Part shown: positions 1-14,200 of the stretch, piece after piece
How positions within the stretch are numbered: position 1 is the stretch's first letter
How the letters are laid out: every line of letters begins with the position of its first letter
Assembly: GCF_036370855.1 (NCBI RefSeq)
Contig: NC_088100.1
Location: 39,752,254-39,816,253, forward strand
DNA length: 64,000 nt
Direction: 5' to 3'
From: Dromaius novaehollandiae
Lineage: Eukaryota > Chordata > Aves > Casuariiformes > Dromaiidae
The notes under the pieces: generated by a model
What the model was told of the DNA's origin: nothing
Databases searched by the model: none
What the model saw: the letters and a program-made list of their open reading frames with translations, nothing else
Program-made: the position numbers and the translations under genes

Positions 1-1099
1 CATGTCTATTTGTCTAATAGAGAGACTTTTGATATTACTCAAATTTAATGGGAGAAAAGCATGCCTCCAACCACAGACAACAAAACCAAACCATACAGAC
101 AACTCCCTGTGTTGAGAGGTAACTTTGTGCAACTTCCAACAGTATTTTACATTGCAATTGGATAAACAGCGTTTATGGTGCTTCTGCCAAGATACAAAAT
201 ATACAGAGAGAAACAAAGTGAATTTTTACCACCAGAAGATTCAAACAGAACTGAAAAGGCCTAGCATAGAAGAAAACCAAAACAATAGAGAAATCCACTG
301 CTTACGGCAAAGCCAGATGCCCAGAGAAAAAGAACAAAAGGGCCAAAAAAGTTACGACAACTATAAGCAGGGCAAACTTAAGCAACTCCATGTGTATGCT
401 AGGTCACCATCTGGAGGTCTGTATTAATCTGGTAACCTAGCTATTCTGTCTTCTTGGATGCTGCACAGCAGCACTGGCAGAAGTTATTTTTGGAAATATG
501 GAGGGGGAGGGAAGATGATTAGGAAAGCTACAAGATATCCGAAAAGAAAAACATATGAGAACATTAAACAAAATACACTGGCAAGACATGCATTTTTTGC
601 CATGTTCAAAATCTGTTAGTGCAAAATCTGTATTAGTGTAAGTTTAAAAACTTCATGAGCTTATCTATCTTCTGGAATTGGCAAAAAAAGAATGTGAGGC
701 TCCTCCTTTCAGTGGATATATTATTAAACGCCAGTCCTGTATCAGTTCTTCTAAGCCTGCTGGGAGGAGCACATGTTGCTAAGTACATTCATGTGACAGA
801 TTAGTGCAGAAGTACATGAACTTCAGAAGAAAAAGTGTAAAATACACAGGTTTCATGACCTTCGGACATTTCCTCTGGTACTCAAACACACATTGAGCAA
901 AACTGGACCTGAATTCTCAACAACACCACTACTAAATCAGTAATTCTGATGTAAAATGCAAACAATTTAAATGCATCCAACATTTTCAGAGAAGCCAAAA
1001 GTGTGTACACTGTAGTATAGCTACTAAAATACCCAAAGCTCCAATTCTGTACATGTCTTTCAGAGGTAACACAAAATATGTGCATGCATTTACACTTAC
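1..1099 (-). other. SYNCRIP: SYNCRIP intron, partial, after the RRM3-end exon
   Basis: Begins with gtaagtgtaa at 1099 (minus strand) and runs off the window. I see no exon, RNA gene or repeat family in it. Confidence 0.85.
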
Positions 1100-1221
1100 A
1101 TCTGATTTTTAGCCGCTTGTCTCTGAGCTTTCCGTTCTTTCCTTTTTTGATCTGGTGGCTTAGCAAAAACAATTTCAATGTTTTCTCCCTCTAAATCTTT
1201 GCCATTCATTTCTTCCATCGC
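1100..1221 (-). CDS. SYNCRIP: SYNCRIP coding exon, RRM3 end and basic segment (residues 387-426)
   Basis: 122 bases, acceptor tcag|GCG and donor CAGAT|gtaagt. It encodes [18 protein letters not shown], then the basic stretch [17 protein letters not shown], which ends two bases into Met427. This is the last coding exon in the window; the exons for the tyrosine-rich and RGG region lie beyond position 1. Confidence 0.96.
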
Positions 1222-4200
1222 CTGAAGGAATTAACCAGACTTTAAATATACTTCTAAGCATATCTGAAGTAATTTATTTTACTCTATCCTTTACAGTATG
1301 CATTTTAATATTTGTTATCCAGAATCAAAACAACAATATAAATCTAAGTCAAAGAGCATAATATTGTGGGTTTCGGAGAGTTATTCATTTCCTCTTAACT
1401 TGCCTCTCAAACCCAGGACTGCATGTATCAGTTTAAAATCTTCCACTTAAAACTGTAATATTCAATCTTTGCAAACTGCTGGCTTCAATCTTGGCAAACT
1501 TTTTCAATTAACGAAATGACGGAACCATCTTCTGAAAGGACAGCTTTTGCAATAAGGGGGTAGAGGATGAATTCTAATATCAGCATACACACAAATACTA
1601 CCAAAGCTAGATATCAGTGTATGTTTTTATTCCTTCATTCTACTTGTAGTAAGTTCTTATTTTACTGGAAGCCAGAAATTAGGATTTAACATGCTCATTC
1701 TGACATTAAAAAAACAAACAAAAAAAAGAGCGAGAGAGCACACGTTTCCCAGTGGTCACAGTGAATATTACATATAAATTTAAAGCAGAGGAATCCTAAA
1801 GGTTCTACCATTTCTAGGGACTCTCTAGACTCTAGAAAGCTGAGCCCTGACACAACACACATGCTATGAAGAGATTCTTCCCATCATCTAGAGCATCTGC
1901 TTTAAGGCATCTGGATGAATAAGGACACCTGAATCCCCCTGTATCCTGCACCATCCCACAGGAAATAAACAATATATATACTACAGGGAGGGCAGGAATT
2001 ACATTTTCCCTTCCTATCAAAAGATGACAAGAGAGAAACCACCACCAAAAGGCTAACAAAATCCAGGGACTACAACTACTCAGTTGTCCTGCACCACTCA
2101 TCAAAAAGAAAAGGTGCTTATTTCACACCGTAAAAAGGAAGTCATTCTTTTCCTAGAAAATAAAAAGATCACCTAAATTTCTATCACCCGTCCTAAAGAA
2201 ACTGCTTTAGATTCTATCGATGATTTGGTCAGAAGTCATTCAACTTCTGGCACTTCAGTTATAAATAATAACACGTGATTATCTGAGATACTTATCAGCA
2301 GAATTACTTAGGACAGTCGCATCTAAGATCCAGTTTTCAAGCTAGCAACTGCATTTTCCTAGGAGATACCTATACAGGACAAAGTTATCAGTGACAATGA
2401 TTTAACATTTATCCAGATAAAGCTTCTTCTCAAGTTAAAAGCACACAGCTACTAAATATTGTGTTTAGTCACTACTTCCACGCACACAAAGTTACAGGCT
2501 CCATCACTTACCTTTACAGCACCATCCCGTTCATCAAAATGAATGAAAGCATAGTCTTTTAACTTCTTCACTCGTTCTAGTTTTCCAAACTGACTGAAGG
2601 CCTTTTCTAGTATCTCCTCTGTTACAGTATTGGCAAGATTGCGTACAAACAAAACTTTTACCTAGAAACAAAGTTTAAAAAAAAATCAAGACTTAAAAGT
2701 ATGATCTGAATACAAAATAACTTTTGCAAATCATTACTATTGGCAGCGCTGAAAAGGTGTGCGTGTGTGCATGCCTGCATGCACCTGCGCACACACATTA
2801 GACACGCACACACACATATATAAAAATATATATATATTCTTACAACGTGAGTTGGCTGCAAACCTTCCTGACTGCTGGAATTATTAAGTCAGTTTTTAAA
2901 CATGATTACATAGTAATAGTATCCTGAAAAATCAATGCAATTTATGTTAATATTAAAAAGAATCTTAGCAGCAAGCTTCAACTCAGGAACACTTTCAAAA
3001 TTAAAAGACAGCATCCAAGATCGGTTACACGCAAAATAATTAACTTATCAAAACACTTCATTGTTTAGACAAGTTTTTACTACGGTATCCGCAGAACAGT
3101 TACCACTGTAATATCTAGGTTGGAGGTGACCTGGCCTGCAGATCTTGAGCTCTTTGACTTGTGACTCCCATGCCACAGCTACACCAAATACCTAACGGCA
3201 AGACTGAGCTTGCCCGAGCAAGTTTACTGACCTGAATCCACAGCTGAGAAAGGGAAGACAGACAGAAGGGGATGCTAAGGCCCACACTGCCAGGTCACCC
3301 CTGGACTTTCAGAAGTCAAATGTGGTCCCTGCCTTGGTGAACGCCCATCTTCAAACAACTCTGACAATCTGTTCCCTCCCCCCAGCTCTCTAGAGTATGC
3401 AGTAGGACTCTTAAGCCACATGAAGACAGGTATGCAGCTTGTAGGGTCAGAAAGACTGGTTATCTTTAAGTATTCAGATATGCCTTAACTGCCTGATAGT
3501 CACTAAATCATCACCAGAATCCAAAGTTGTGTCAACCACCAACCACTTAAGATAAGAGAAAATACAGGGCAGTCTGAGAAAAGACAAGCCTTATTTAACA
3601 GAGCAGAGAGGTTAACCTACACAGTCTGCAAGTTATGCTGTACTCCATGAATCACATACGATACTGAGCTGCTACCAACTGAAGACCTGCCTTGCATCCA
3701 CATTCAGGTTATAATAAATGACTACAAGCTACCATGTTTGCATATCATCCAGGAGTCTCACAATTTATAGGAGCACCTCTTACTTGTCAGGAGAGTCCTT
3801 TCCATATTGCTGCCACCATGCCTTAACACCATGTTCACGTCCTACTGCCGAAGAACGCTCACAGTCTTATTTTCCAAAAGTGGAACCACCAATGCAGCTG
3901 CAAGTCAGCTGCAAAGACTTGCGACTTCCATCTGCATCCCATCTACCAGCGTTAATTTCTCACTAGCTGGTGACAAAAGCAAGTGAACATGGTTGGTGCA
4001 TGGGTGCGCTGACTTCCCAATCCTGATCCCAAAGGTCAACACAAATAACAAGGTGTGAAGGGACCGAAGAAAACACTTCGGTTTGTTGAAGCAGAGCTAT
4101 ACTCTCTGCTCCTACCAAGCATAGGAACCCAGTAAATCCAGGCACCTGTTTCATAAGAAGTAATTATTAATGCAATCAAGTTACAAATAAATAGAACAGA

Positions 4201-7200
4201 CTTCTGTAAAGTTTTATCATACTCTATGCCAGAACCAGGATGGGATGCAGAGTTTGGAAGAAAGGATACTACAGATCATAAATCTGATCCAAAGTAGCAA
4301 CTCTAGTCTTTGGCAATAATTACTGTAGGTGATTCTCAGGAGATGGTAAAGAGTCACAGTGAGCTCCAGACAGAAAGCTTCTTCCCATCCTACCTCAAGC
4401 TCTTCCTACATGCCTCTGTGGTAACGGCAACCTGTATTTTTCTTAAGCCATATGTAATAACAATTTCTAGTAAACTGTCCTAATCACTACCTTAGCATTG
4501 CACCTGGGATCTTATTCTGACTGCAGTAGTAGCTCAGCTGCCCTTCCTCTTAGGGAATAAACTGCAATAAACCACCAAAAGTAAGCCTAACACTTCCAGG
4601 AAGTGTATGTAGATGTGATCATATTTTCTGCAAATGTACTTTTAAGTGGGCAAAAAAGACTGCAGAGTAGAGCCTTTTCTTACTCTAAGAATGAGTTAAG
4701 TGACCCACTACCAATGCTTGCTTGCCCTCAACTTCTGCCTTCAGCCACAAGCTAGGCACTTTCTACTTCCTCAGTATTGCCATTCACATAATCCCTTTTT
4801 CAACAAGTCTTCAACCCAAGCTACATTCCACATCTTTGGCATACAGCACTAAATGTATATACGCTGATTTTTGGCACCTTTTCTATACTTTGGGGGTTTT
4901 CCCCTTTATGTTTTTATGTCCCACTCTAAGTACAAAACAAGATAATAAAATATGCAGTTTAACACATCTGAAAAACCGTACAAAACAGGCCAAAACACTA
5001 TCAAAGCTTTAATTTCTCTAGCTTTCATTCCCTACATCTGTAAATTTACTTTTGAAAGATACCTAATTATGTCCCTTATCACTTCCTACTTATCTATTCA
5101 GCCATGTCAGCAGAAGTCCCTGCTAATTTATTTTAACATTTTGCTGGATTAGGACACTTCTCTTTGAGCCAAGAAACTGATCTGATGGAAAAGCTGCCAT
5201 ATGGAGGAAATACCACCTTAGAAAAACTTTACCTGCAAGACTCTTCCCTGCTGCTGACAGTCTACGATGCCAGGCAAGCAAAAACAAGGATAGAGACTGC
5301 AGACAGGGTAGTCCAAAAGCTTCTGTAATACCTGCATTTCAAAAGCAGCTTTTTCCTAAAATGAGCCCCCACCCCTAGACCTTTTCTCTTATGGCTCACC
5401 AAAGAGGAGATTCCAGCCAAGCTATCTTACTAGGTCCATCCAAGTAGGACCCCAGCAAGTGACATGTCTCAGATGAGAGAAAAAGCATAGATGAAAAGCA
5501 AGCAAAGAGAAAGAGATAAGGACATGGACTAGCTATGAGCTTGCATTAAATAACTCAGCTACACAACCTAACTGAAAAAAATAGGGCTGGGCTTTATCTA
5601 AGGGCTAAAACTGTTTTTGTGGCAAAATATTACACATACATAACAAAACTGTTATGACGCATTTCAAAGTTCAGAATTTTGTTTTACCAAAACATTCAAA
5701 ATCCAGAATATTACCATTCTTAACATTTAAAGGAATTAAAAACACCACAGAGTTAAACATACAAGTTCCAATGAATATAACTGCTTAATTTCTCAGGAAT
5801 AACTTCTAAAACTTAATTTTGAAAATCCCAGTTTGTGTCTCCTCCCTTCTGAAGTTACAAAAACACAATTCCAGGATAATTAAGATTTGCTCTGCTATCA
5901 TCTGTAGACTTCTCTCCTCCCAAATATTAAGCTACAAGCCACCAGATATTAAGCCACGAGCTACTGCAACTTTTGGAGTCACTACCACTACTTCCAGATG
6001 AGGGAGAAAGTATATCAACATACATATCATTTTAGTCACTGGCATGAATAACGTTCAGCATTGTCTCAGGTAGCAGGAAATAACACTTGCCAATGGAGTC
6101 TTTAAATTCATTTCAATTCTAGAATGCATTCATATTTTTATGATCTCATTTTTAGCTTATCATTCAAGAACGCTCAAAGATGCCATTTTACCTTACGTTA
6201 ATATCAGAAGATACTTACTTTGGAACAAGGCACTCTAAATACATGCTTCCCTTATTGCTTTATTACCTTTGCCATGACTTCAGGATCTGGATCTTCTATA
6301 GGGTCAGCCCATTCAACCGTAACGACATTTCCCCAGACTTTCACTTTGCCACTCATTAACCTACGTCTGGCCTGAGCAGCAGTTTTGTGATCTTCGTATT
6401 CAAGGAAGCAGAAACCCCTGTTCTTTTTCTTGTCATCAGGCTGATGATACAATATGACATCTGTAAGACCCTCTGAAATTAAGCAAAACATTTACTTGAT
6501 GTGGCTTCAATACATAAATTTGCAGTATAAAGTGGGGATTATCTTTCTGAGAAGTGTCTCACAAGTGATTCCAAAAAAAACAAAAACCAAAAAACACACC
6601 ACTTTCAAAGAGAAACTTTACACTACCCCAACACAGGCTCCATTTTTAATAGTGGAAAAGGCTTAGTAGCTATGAAAGAGTACCTTTCCTCTCACTGAAT
6701 GGAGGAGAGACAGCATAGCGCAAAGTTGTGCTTTGTCAGTTCTCCTCTCAAACTCTTAAGTAACAACACACTTACCATATTATTTGGACATTCATGGAAA
6801 AATACAAGAACTCAAACTTGCATGATTTTAAGACTTGTAAAAAATTTTAGTGTTGCTCCAAGGAACCCAAGCATATCATTTGGTAACAGAGGAAGCCATA
6901 AAATGTTACCTGTGTCAGCTTATATGCAGTTATCAAAAAGAGATCCTTATCAAATCATTAAGAATTCTGAAGCACAGAACTAGTTATGCTCTCAATCTTG
7001 CTTCAATTCTGCTTTAAAAAAGTTTAAAATATTCTTTAGTATTGAAATTATAGAACCATCCATTTCTTTGAATGGATATTTTAAACACTGGACTATTATT
7101 CTCTATGTAAAACTTGGAACCGCATACACAGTGTAATCACATATTTCAGCCTGCAGCAGAGTAAAATTTTTTAAAGTTAGTCATTCTAAAAGTCAGGACA

Positions 7201-8162
7201 GAAGCTAAGTGATCTCAGTTCAAAGTTGTCATCATTCAACTGTAAGCCGAAAGATGGTGAAGAGTCCATCACTGATCATGTTTTACATCTCTCCAGCTCT
7301 CAAAATCATAGTTATTGACTTACCTGTTACTTTGCTAAATTCTTCAACAATTTGCTCCTTGGTTTTACTCTTAGGAATAGAGCCAACAAAAAGCCTATTA
7401 TTGGCAACAGAGATGCATACACCAATGTGTTTTCCAGAACGAATTTCATGATTGTTGTACTGAAAGAAAAACAATTAAACAATCATCAGTTACAGATCAT
7501 TTTCACTTTAACAGCAGCACACCAAATATTTTCCTTCTGCAATCATAACACATAGTAATACATTAAAATCCTAGGAGCTTAACACATTCTTGCTACGTTC
7601 AACTAATAGTTTTGCAGTATACCCATGTTTTCCAAGAAACCGCCACAATTTTGCTCAACAACTATCTTTCTCTTGTTGTTCAAGCCCCTTACCTAATACA
7701 CATGTCTAGAGAGGTTTTTTCTGGGAAGATTTTTTCCACATAGAACCACAAAAGGTGAATCTTGCATCTATGTTATCAAGGTAAAGGCTAATCCCGGTCA
7801 CAACAGTGAAGAAAAAAAAAATTCAAGTTGCTCTACACATGCTCTACACAAGTTGCACCTGTGAGTTCCTAAATTGAACCTTGTGTAATAAGAGACAGAT
7901 GTTAGAAGTGAGATTCCCTTCAAGAGAAAAGAAGTAACAACAAAAAAACGTGCACACTATTCATGATTAGGTCTCCTCCACAGTCAGTGTGCAAGAGCAA
8001 TTGCCAAATTCTTTCTGAAGCACTCAGACTGTGTACATAAACACAGTATACAGCCAAAAAAAACCCCTTCTACTGACTTGAAATCCTAAGACTTCTGTAC
8101 AAATCCCTCTCCCAAAACAGGTAATTCAGAAGATGCCCTGAATAAGACAGAAGTTCAAGGGA

Positions 8163-8202
<40 letters not shown>

Positions 8203-11200
8203 CCTTTCATTCAGATGCAGAACAGATATACATCACCCAAATAAGAAGCAGGGATGTTAACTGGTGGTATATCAACCACTTTTCCACTGAAAGCCCTGTA
8301 ATAGACAATTCTGTAGCTAGGAAAGTGTGTTTTGTGGTCAACATTTTATTGACAAGCAAAAGGATAACTTCAAATTTGATCTTGCTTTATAGTTTAGGAG
8401 CAATTCTGTTCTTGATGACAAATGTTCCTGCAGAAGCAAGTGTTCCCACCCCTCCTATTGCTTTGTGTACCAAAATCAGGGTGAAGATCTATGTTTATTT
8501 ACATTTTGCATTTATCTGTCATTAACAACACAAGCTATGTTACATTGAAATTTTCACTAAAGCTAGACAATTAAATCAAAAGTGAGCTAAAATGAAAACT
8601 ATATATATGAGAAGTAGCTGTGCTTCATACCGGAGTAAGCATGTTCCCAACTAGTTATATATGTCCCAAAGCATATTGAAATACAGTAAAAGACTTCTGT
8701 CTGCATATCTGTTGCCCATGCTGCAGAGGAAGAACCAATTTTAAAGGAGGCAACAGAACGGCACAGGAAGACTGTATACATTTTACAATTATGACACTGA
8801 TAAGCACACACACACATGAACTTAAGACAGATTATAGCAGGTCAAAAAAATCTTTTAAAAAAACACACAGTGCATGACTTAAAAAGCTGACCATTTATTA
8901 GTCTGGATAAAAGACACAAATTGATTATTCTTCAACTGTCATCTACAATATAAGACATTATCTGACTGTTCGTATTGAATCTAAGACTAAAGTTTGGCTT
9001 CACATTTAACTGAAGAGCCTCTCACAAACCTCCTGACAACAAAACAGCATTCCATAATTAAAATACATATATTTCTACTATATTCCACATTTACAGTAGT
9101 TCGTAATAGTTCTTTCACACTTCAATATGTTAACCATTGCTTTTCACAGCATGTTTCTTTCAGCACAGGCAAAATTATGCCTTGAATTACGTGCTCTTAG
9201 AGATAAAGTTTGTGCTTTTTAGGTAATTTATTCGCACACCAGCTATAAACTAAGATTAAACGTGTACAAGCCCAAATCGTGATTTGGATAAAGTGCCAAA
9301 AAGGAGTAAGGCTACCAAAGTAGCAAGGTCAGTATAATGCTTCTCTGACCCATCACTATTGAATCAACACCCAAAGTCAGTAACACAAACATTAATGCCC
9401 TCTAGACCCTATAAAAGAAACAGACTTTTTTGCTACATTCTTCAAGAACTGACTTGCAAACAATGGGTCAAAGTATACATGAAGTCTGTTTTGTCACTGT
9501 ACCCACTTAAAACTTTTGCCAGCAGTTTTAGTTTATTTTCAGCAGCAAACAGCAAGTTACAGTGCTATGTGTAGCTGGCAAACTATTTAATATGCATATC
9601 TGCGTAATTCAGCTGTATCTACACTTTGATCAAACTTTTACTTGCTCTAGTCAAAAACAGTGAAAACTATAACAACAGTGTGTTTTCCTACAAACTTCAC
9701 CACCCAACTGTTGTACCTGTGTCTATCTACACTAAATCTAAGCACTCAAAAATCTGTTACCAGAGCAAAATCTGTAACAATATGAAGCAGTAGAACGGGA
9801 AACTGAACACGTGTGCGGAATACAAGTGGGACCATAACTCCTAATTCAGACAGTTTACAACAGAAGTTAAACACAAGCATGCCAACAGGGAAAAAGTACT
9901 GTCAGAGCTGATTTCTTACAGACAGTGCTTGTGTAAAAAGAGATGCCACTTCCAACTTAACCAGCATGGAGGAACGGGTGGGGGAGAGAGGGCCAAGCAC
10001 GCATCAGAGTAAGCACTGAACATAAAATTAACTGCTGTTAGTATCTATAAGTCTTCTCAGTATGAGGCCACAGCATCATTCCACTTTGTCTCAAGCACAG
10101 CCCCAAAGGTATTTCAAACAAAATTTAGGGAGTTCTCTGTTTTTTTAAGATGTTAGAGCTATGCATAAACAAAATGAGGGCTTGAATCTTTCAACTGGGA
10201 AAATTTCTCTGGCTAGTGAATAAGACAAGCCAACATTAAGTTTATTCAGAATTTTAGTTCACTCTTCTGTGGTGGTGTCTTAAAATTTGTGGATGATAGA
10301 GCAGCCATCCAAAGATGAATCATGTGAAGTACTGCTATGCTAACTGCTAGAGCCTGAAGACAGCTCAGTTTATTCTCTGCTGCTGTCTGGGTTTTGACAA
10401 AATCTCCGATCTGTCTTTTTTATTAACATTCAGAAGCCTACAAGCAATGCAGAGATTTTTATTCATCACATTTTTGCTATATTTCAGAAGCTCTGAGCTT
10501 CCCCCCCCCCCCCCAGAGCTTTTGGGAGGATGGGAAATAACAGCAAAACTCCCATCCCAGTGGGTCCAGAAAGTTGGGAAACAAGTTGTCTACACATCAG
10601 AAGATTAGACATAGTCTCAAAAAGAGTACTGGCTGTTAAAATACAGGAAGGAAGAAGGAACCAGCAATTCCAAAGAGAATTTCAGCAGCCTCTCCCATGC
10701 ATGCACAAGCGATGGACACAAGATTTTCAACAGGTCTCTGCAGCTCTGCCTTGCCGGTACTCTTGCAGATCACTCTGAGACACACTTGTCTCTGGAAAAC
10801 TTTTAACACAAAAAACTAGCCAGCCAAATACTGATAAAACCACTCAAAAACTCTGACAAATGCCACAGAAGCTGGTTTAGAATGAATCATATCCTCAAAG
10901 AGGTTAGCATAAGGCTGAAAATTGCCGGCACTTTTTCTAACTACTGCATTCAGTGGCTATTTAACTTAAAAACAGAACACTTCATCACTTTACCCTATTT
11001 CTTCTTGCATATCAAAGACCAGCTATAATATTCAGCTATATATATTTCTTCGCTTATATCATTTAGTGGAAGACAGAGGCCAAAACCTGTTCTGTTACTT
11101 TTATGGAGGCACAGTCTGAATGAGTTTTCAAACCCTTAAGAGCATTCAGCAAAATTAAGCTAAAGAAAAATTTCTTTTGATTTGTCTACTAGGTGCCTCT

Positions 11201-14200
11201 GAAAATATATTTGATTTGTTTTACTCTTCTAAGTCATGTGCACTACTCTGCAGAGTTCCTGCAAGAGATGAATAGCTAAGTTGACAACAAAAGGGCACAA
11301 ACGGATACACAAAGCTGAATCGTGCCAAGTATATTTTGATTGTACACAGGAACACCAGAAGTTCTTAAAAAAATTTAACTTCTTAAAAAGTTTAATGCTT
11401 AAAAAAGCCCCATCTTCACTTTGTCTCCACAATTGACTTCTGTTAAGAATACATCAACAAGCCACCTTAACGATCCAAGAGACACACCTTATTCCAAAAC
11501 TCATATTTAAATCTCGCTATATCAATATACCTCAGAATTAGTACGCTTAGCACTCTTGAGGGTCCTACCATGCACTGTGATCTCACCCATATCAACGCAG
11601 TAATAACTTGCTCAAAGAATTCAAATTCCACTTCACTAGAAAAACAAGGGGGTAGTGGCAGGATATTAGTGGGTTTTGGTTTGTTTTTAAATGATGGAGG
11701 CTTCATGCATAAAACCTGGAAAGCTTATTAAGAGTGGCCTATTCCCCCTATCAAACTATTTCACACCTCTGCCTAAAACAGATAAAATGTTCTTTAACAT
11801 GGCAGATTTTCTGTCATTTTCCCAGAAAGTTGCAATAGACAGAATAGACCTTAACAGCCTAAAGCAATTATTTCCCATCTGAACTATCTTACAAAATTCC
11901 ATGACTTTAGAAGCCTTTTCCAGTGTGGGGCCCTCTGCTGGTGCACAAGCAAATCTGAAGTCATATAAACCTGACCAACTCTTTTGGAGCAGAGGGAAGA
12001 AAAAAAAAAAAGAAAGAAAAGAAAAGAAAAAGAAAAGCACTTCTCTCCAAAACTCATTCAAAAAGCAGACAGATCAAAAGTCACTACTGCTAATACGACT
12101 TTTGTTAAGAATACAAGCTCATCTAACTGGAACAAGCAGCAGTACACCAACTTCTTTTTTTCCTCCTTGTCCGTAATATGGCCAGTAACCATTTATACAT
12201 AGAATTCTATAGAAATATTTAAAAACACCTAGTGGACACTTATGGAATGACCCAATAATGACATAGTTTCCTCTTAAGCAGTTAAGCACTAGGATGAGGA
12301 CAGCTGCTTAGAAGCCAGAGTGTTTAAAAAAAAAAAAAAAAAAAAAGAAAGAAAAAAGAAAAATACAAATAAGAAAACTTACCAGTTTAACAGCCTCCTG
12401 AGCTGCCTCTTTAGTACAAAAAGTGACAAAAGCATATCCTCTATTTAGACCAGTTAATGGATCCATCATTAAGCGAAGATCCCATATAGGGCCAGCTTTC
12501 TCAAATAATGGAACAAGCTCATCTTCAAATAAGTCTCTTGGAATCTTGCCCACAAATATCTACAACAGACATATATAGCATAACTTGTAAAAAAAAAAAA
12601 CAAACAAAAACAAACGAATATGCCCAATAAATATGACTACATTTACATAAAGACCTCCTTCTCCTTACCTCTGTACCAACAGAAGGTTGTTGTCCTGAAT
12701 ATACAGACTCTGGAGGAGGTCCACCATACTTTCGCTGTCCAGTAGTGACATCAAGAGTGTAGCCTGTTCTCTCCAAGAGTGCCTTCAAATAAGAGACTTA
12801 AATTTTAAAAATCATAAACCAATTCAGCTCATTTAGACACACTTCATTCACAAACAACAGATATGCTTATAATTCCACTTAAACTGTACTGCTTTAAAAC
12901 TCTCACATGCAAACAAGCCGACTGCTAATATTTCAACAAGAAACTTGCAAAACAACTATTAATACTGCCAGGTAAAGAAACATTGTCAGAAAATTAGAGG
13001 TTCACATGGAGGCTTCCTGATTCCTTTATTTTCGTACCCCTCCAAAAAAAAAGGAAAAAAGCGCCAAGTAAAAGAATAGCAAGCTTCCCTTTAATTAGGA
13101 AGTTCTTAACAGTCCGAGTCACTTCTTGTTTTGGCATGCCCAATCCTGCAAACATTTATGCACAGAAGTTCCCTTCACTTAATGAGATTACTCATAAGTG
13201 TGAAGTAAAGAACACATGTTTAAGTGCTTACACTCCTGGAACACTGTTCTTACTGCTTCAGGTACCCCACCACTGAAGTGGTAATACTACTTACTTTCTC
13301 CTATCCTGTCCCTCTCTATATATCTCAAATTCCTCGTGGACACATTCAGCAACCCAGCACAGCTTATTTTCACTAGGACCACTGCATACACATACATATA
13401 CACTACTGATTAAAAATGTTAGAAGACATTAGGTATTCAAATATGTAACGAGAAACTCTTCTGAACTACTCTGTCTTAGTAATTTTGTACGACAAACAAA
13501 CTAAACCTATGCACAAGGAAACAGCATATTAAACAATTATAATCAAGAGTTAATAATAACTTCACAACCTGAAAATTGCGAAACAAGTTTTTAAATGCTT
13601 TAGCCATCAGCAGTAAAAGCTATTTTAAGTGAGTCAATGTAGTCTTCATTTTAAGTTAGTCAATGTATTTTATGTGATGGTGACCGGAACCCATGTCAGC
13701 TTACTGGAATTTACAATTCATGGCATTCAACCCTCAAAGACAGGAGGAGAAAAAAAAGAAAAAAAAAGACTTTTTAGTTTTGTAAGCTACAGCTACTTGT
13801 AGTATTTTCACACAGTCAGTTTGCACTTTACGCACAAAAAATTAAAGATGAAAGATTCTCTCACTTTTCTAAGACATCAACGAAGCATGCTTAGATGGTT
13901 TTCCCTTAAGCTTGAATAAACTTACTATCATAAAACTTAACACGAACAGTAGTATGTAACTCCCAAGACACAAACCACATATCAGAAGACTGATACCAAG
14001 AAATAATAATGTGACCATTATTAAGACAATTCTGCATACAGTTTTCATAAACTGTACAATGACATAAGAACAGGCTGAACCCTAAATCCTCTAGTCTGTT
14101 CTTTTCAGACACACATTATCTTCTCCCTACTTCTCAGTTACCTTAAGTCTGAATGGGGGTGATGAGAGGACACCCAGACCAATAACTGAAGTTAAGAATT

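Larger units (their letters stand above)
7460..12382 (-). other. SYNCRIP: SYNCRIP intron within RRM1 (largest in window)
   Basis: A 4.9-kb intron. It holds a run of 38 A at 8164-8201, a run of 14 C at 10501-10514, an AG-rich stretch at about 11997-12040, and a run of 21 A (U-rich in the transcript) at 12326-12346. No exon or RNA gene was recognised. Confidence 0.88.
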
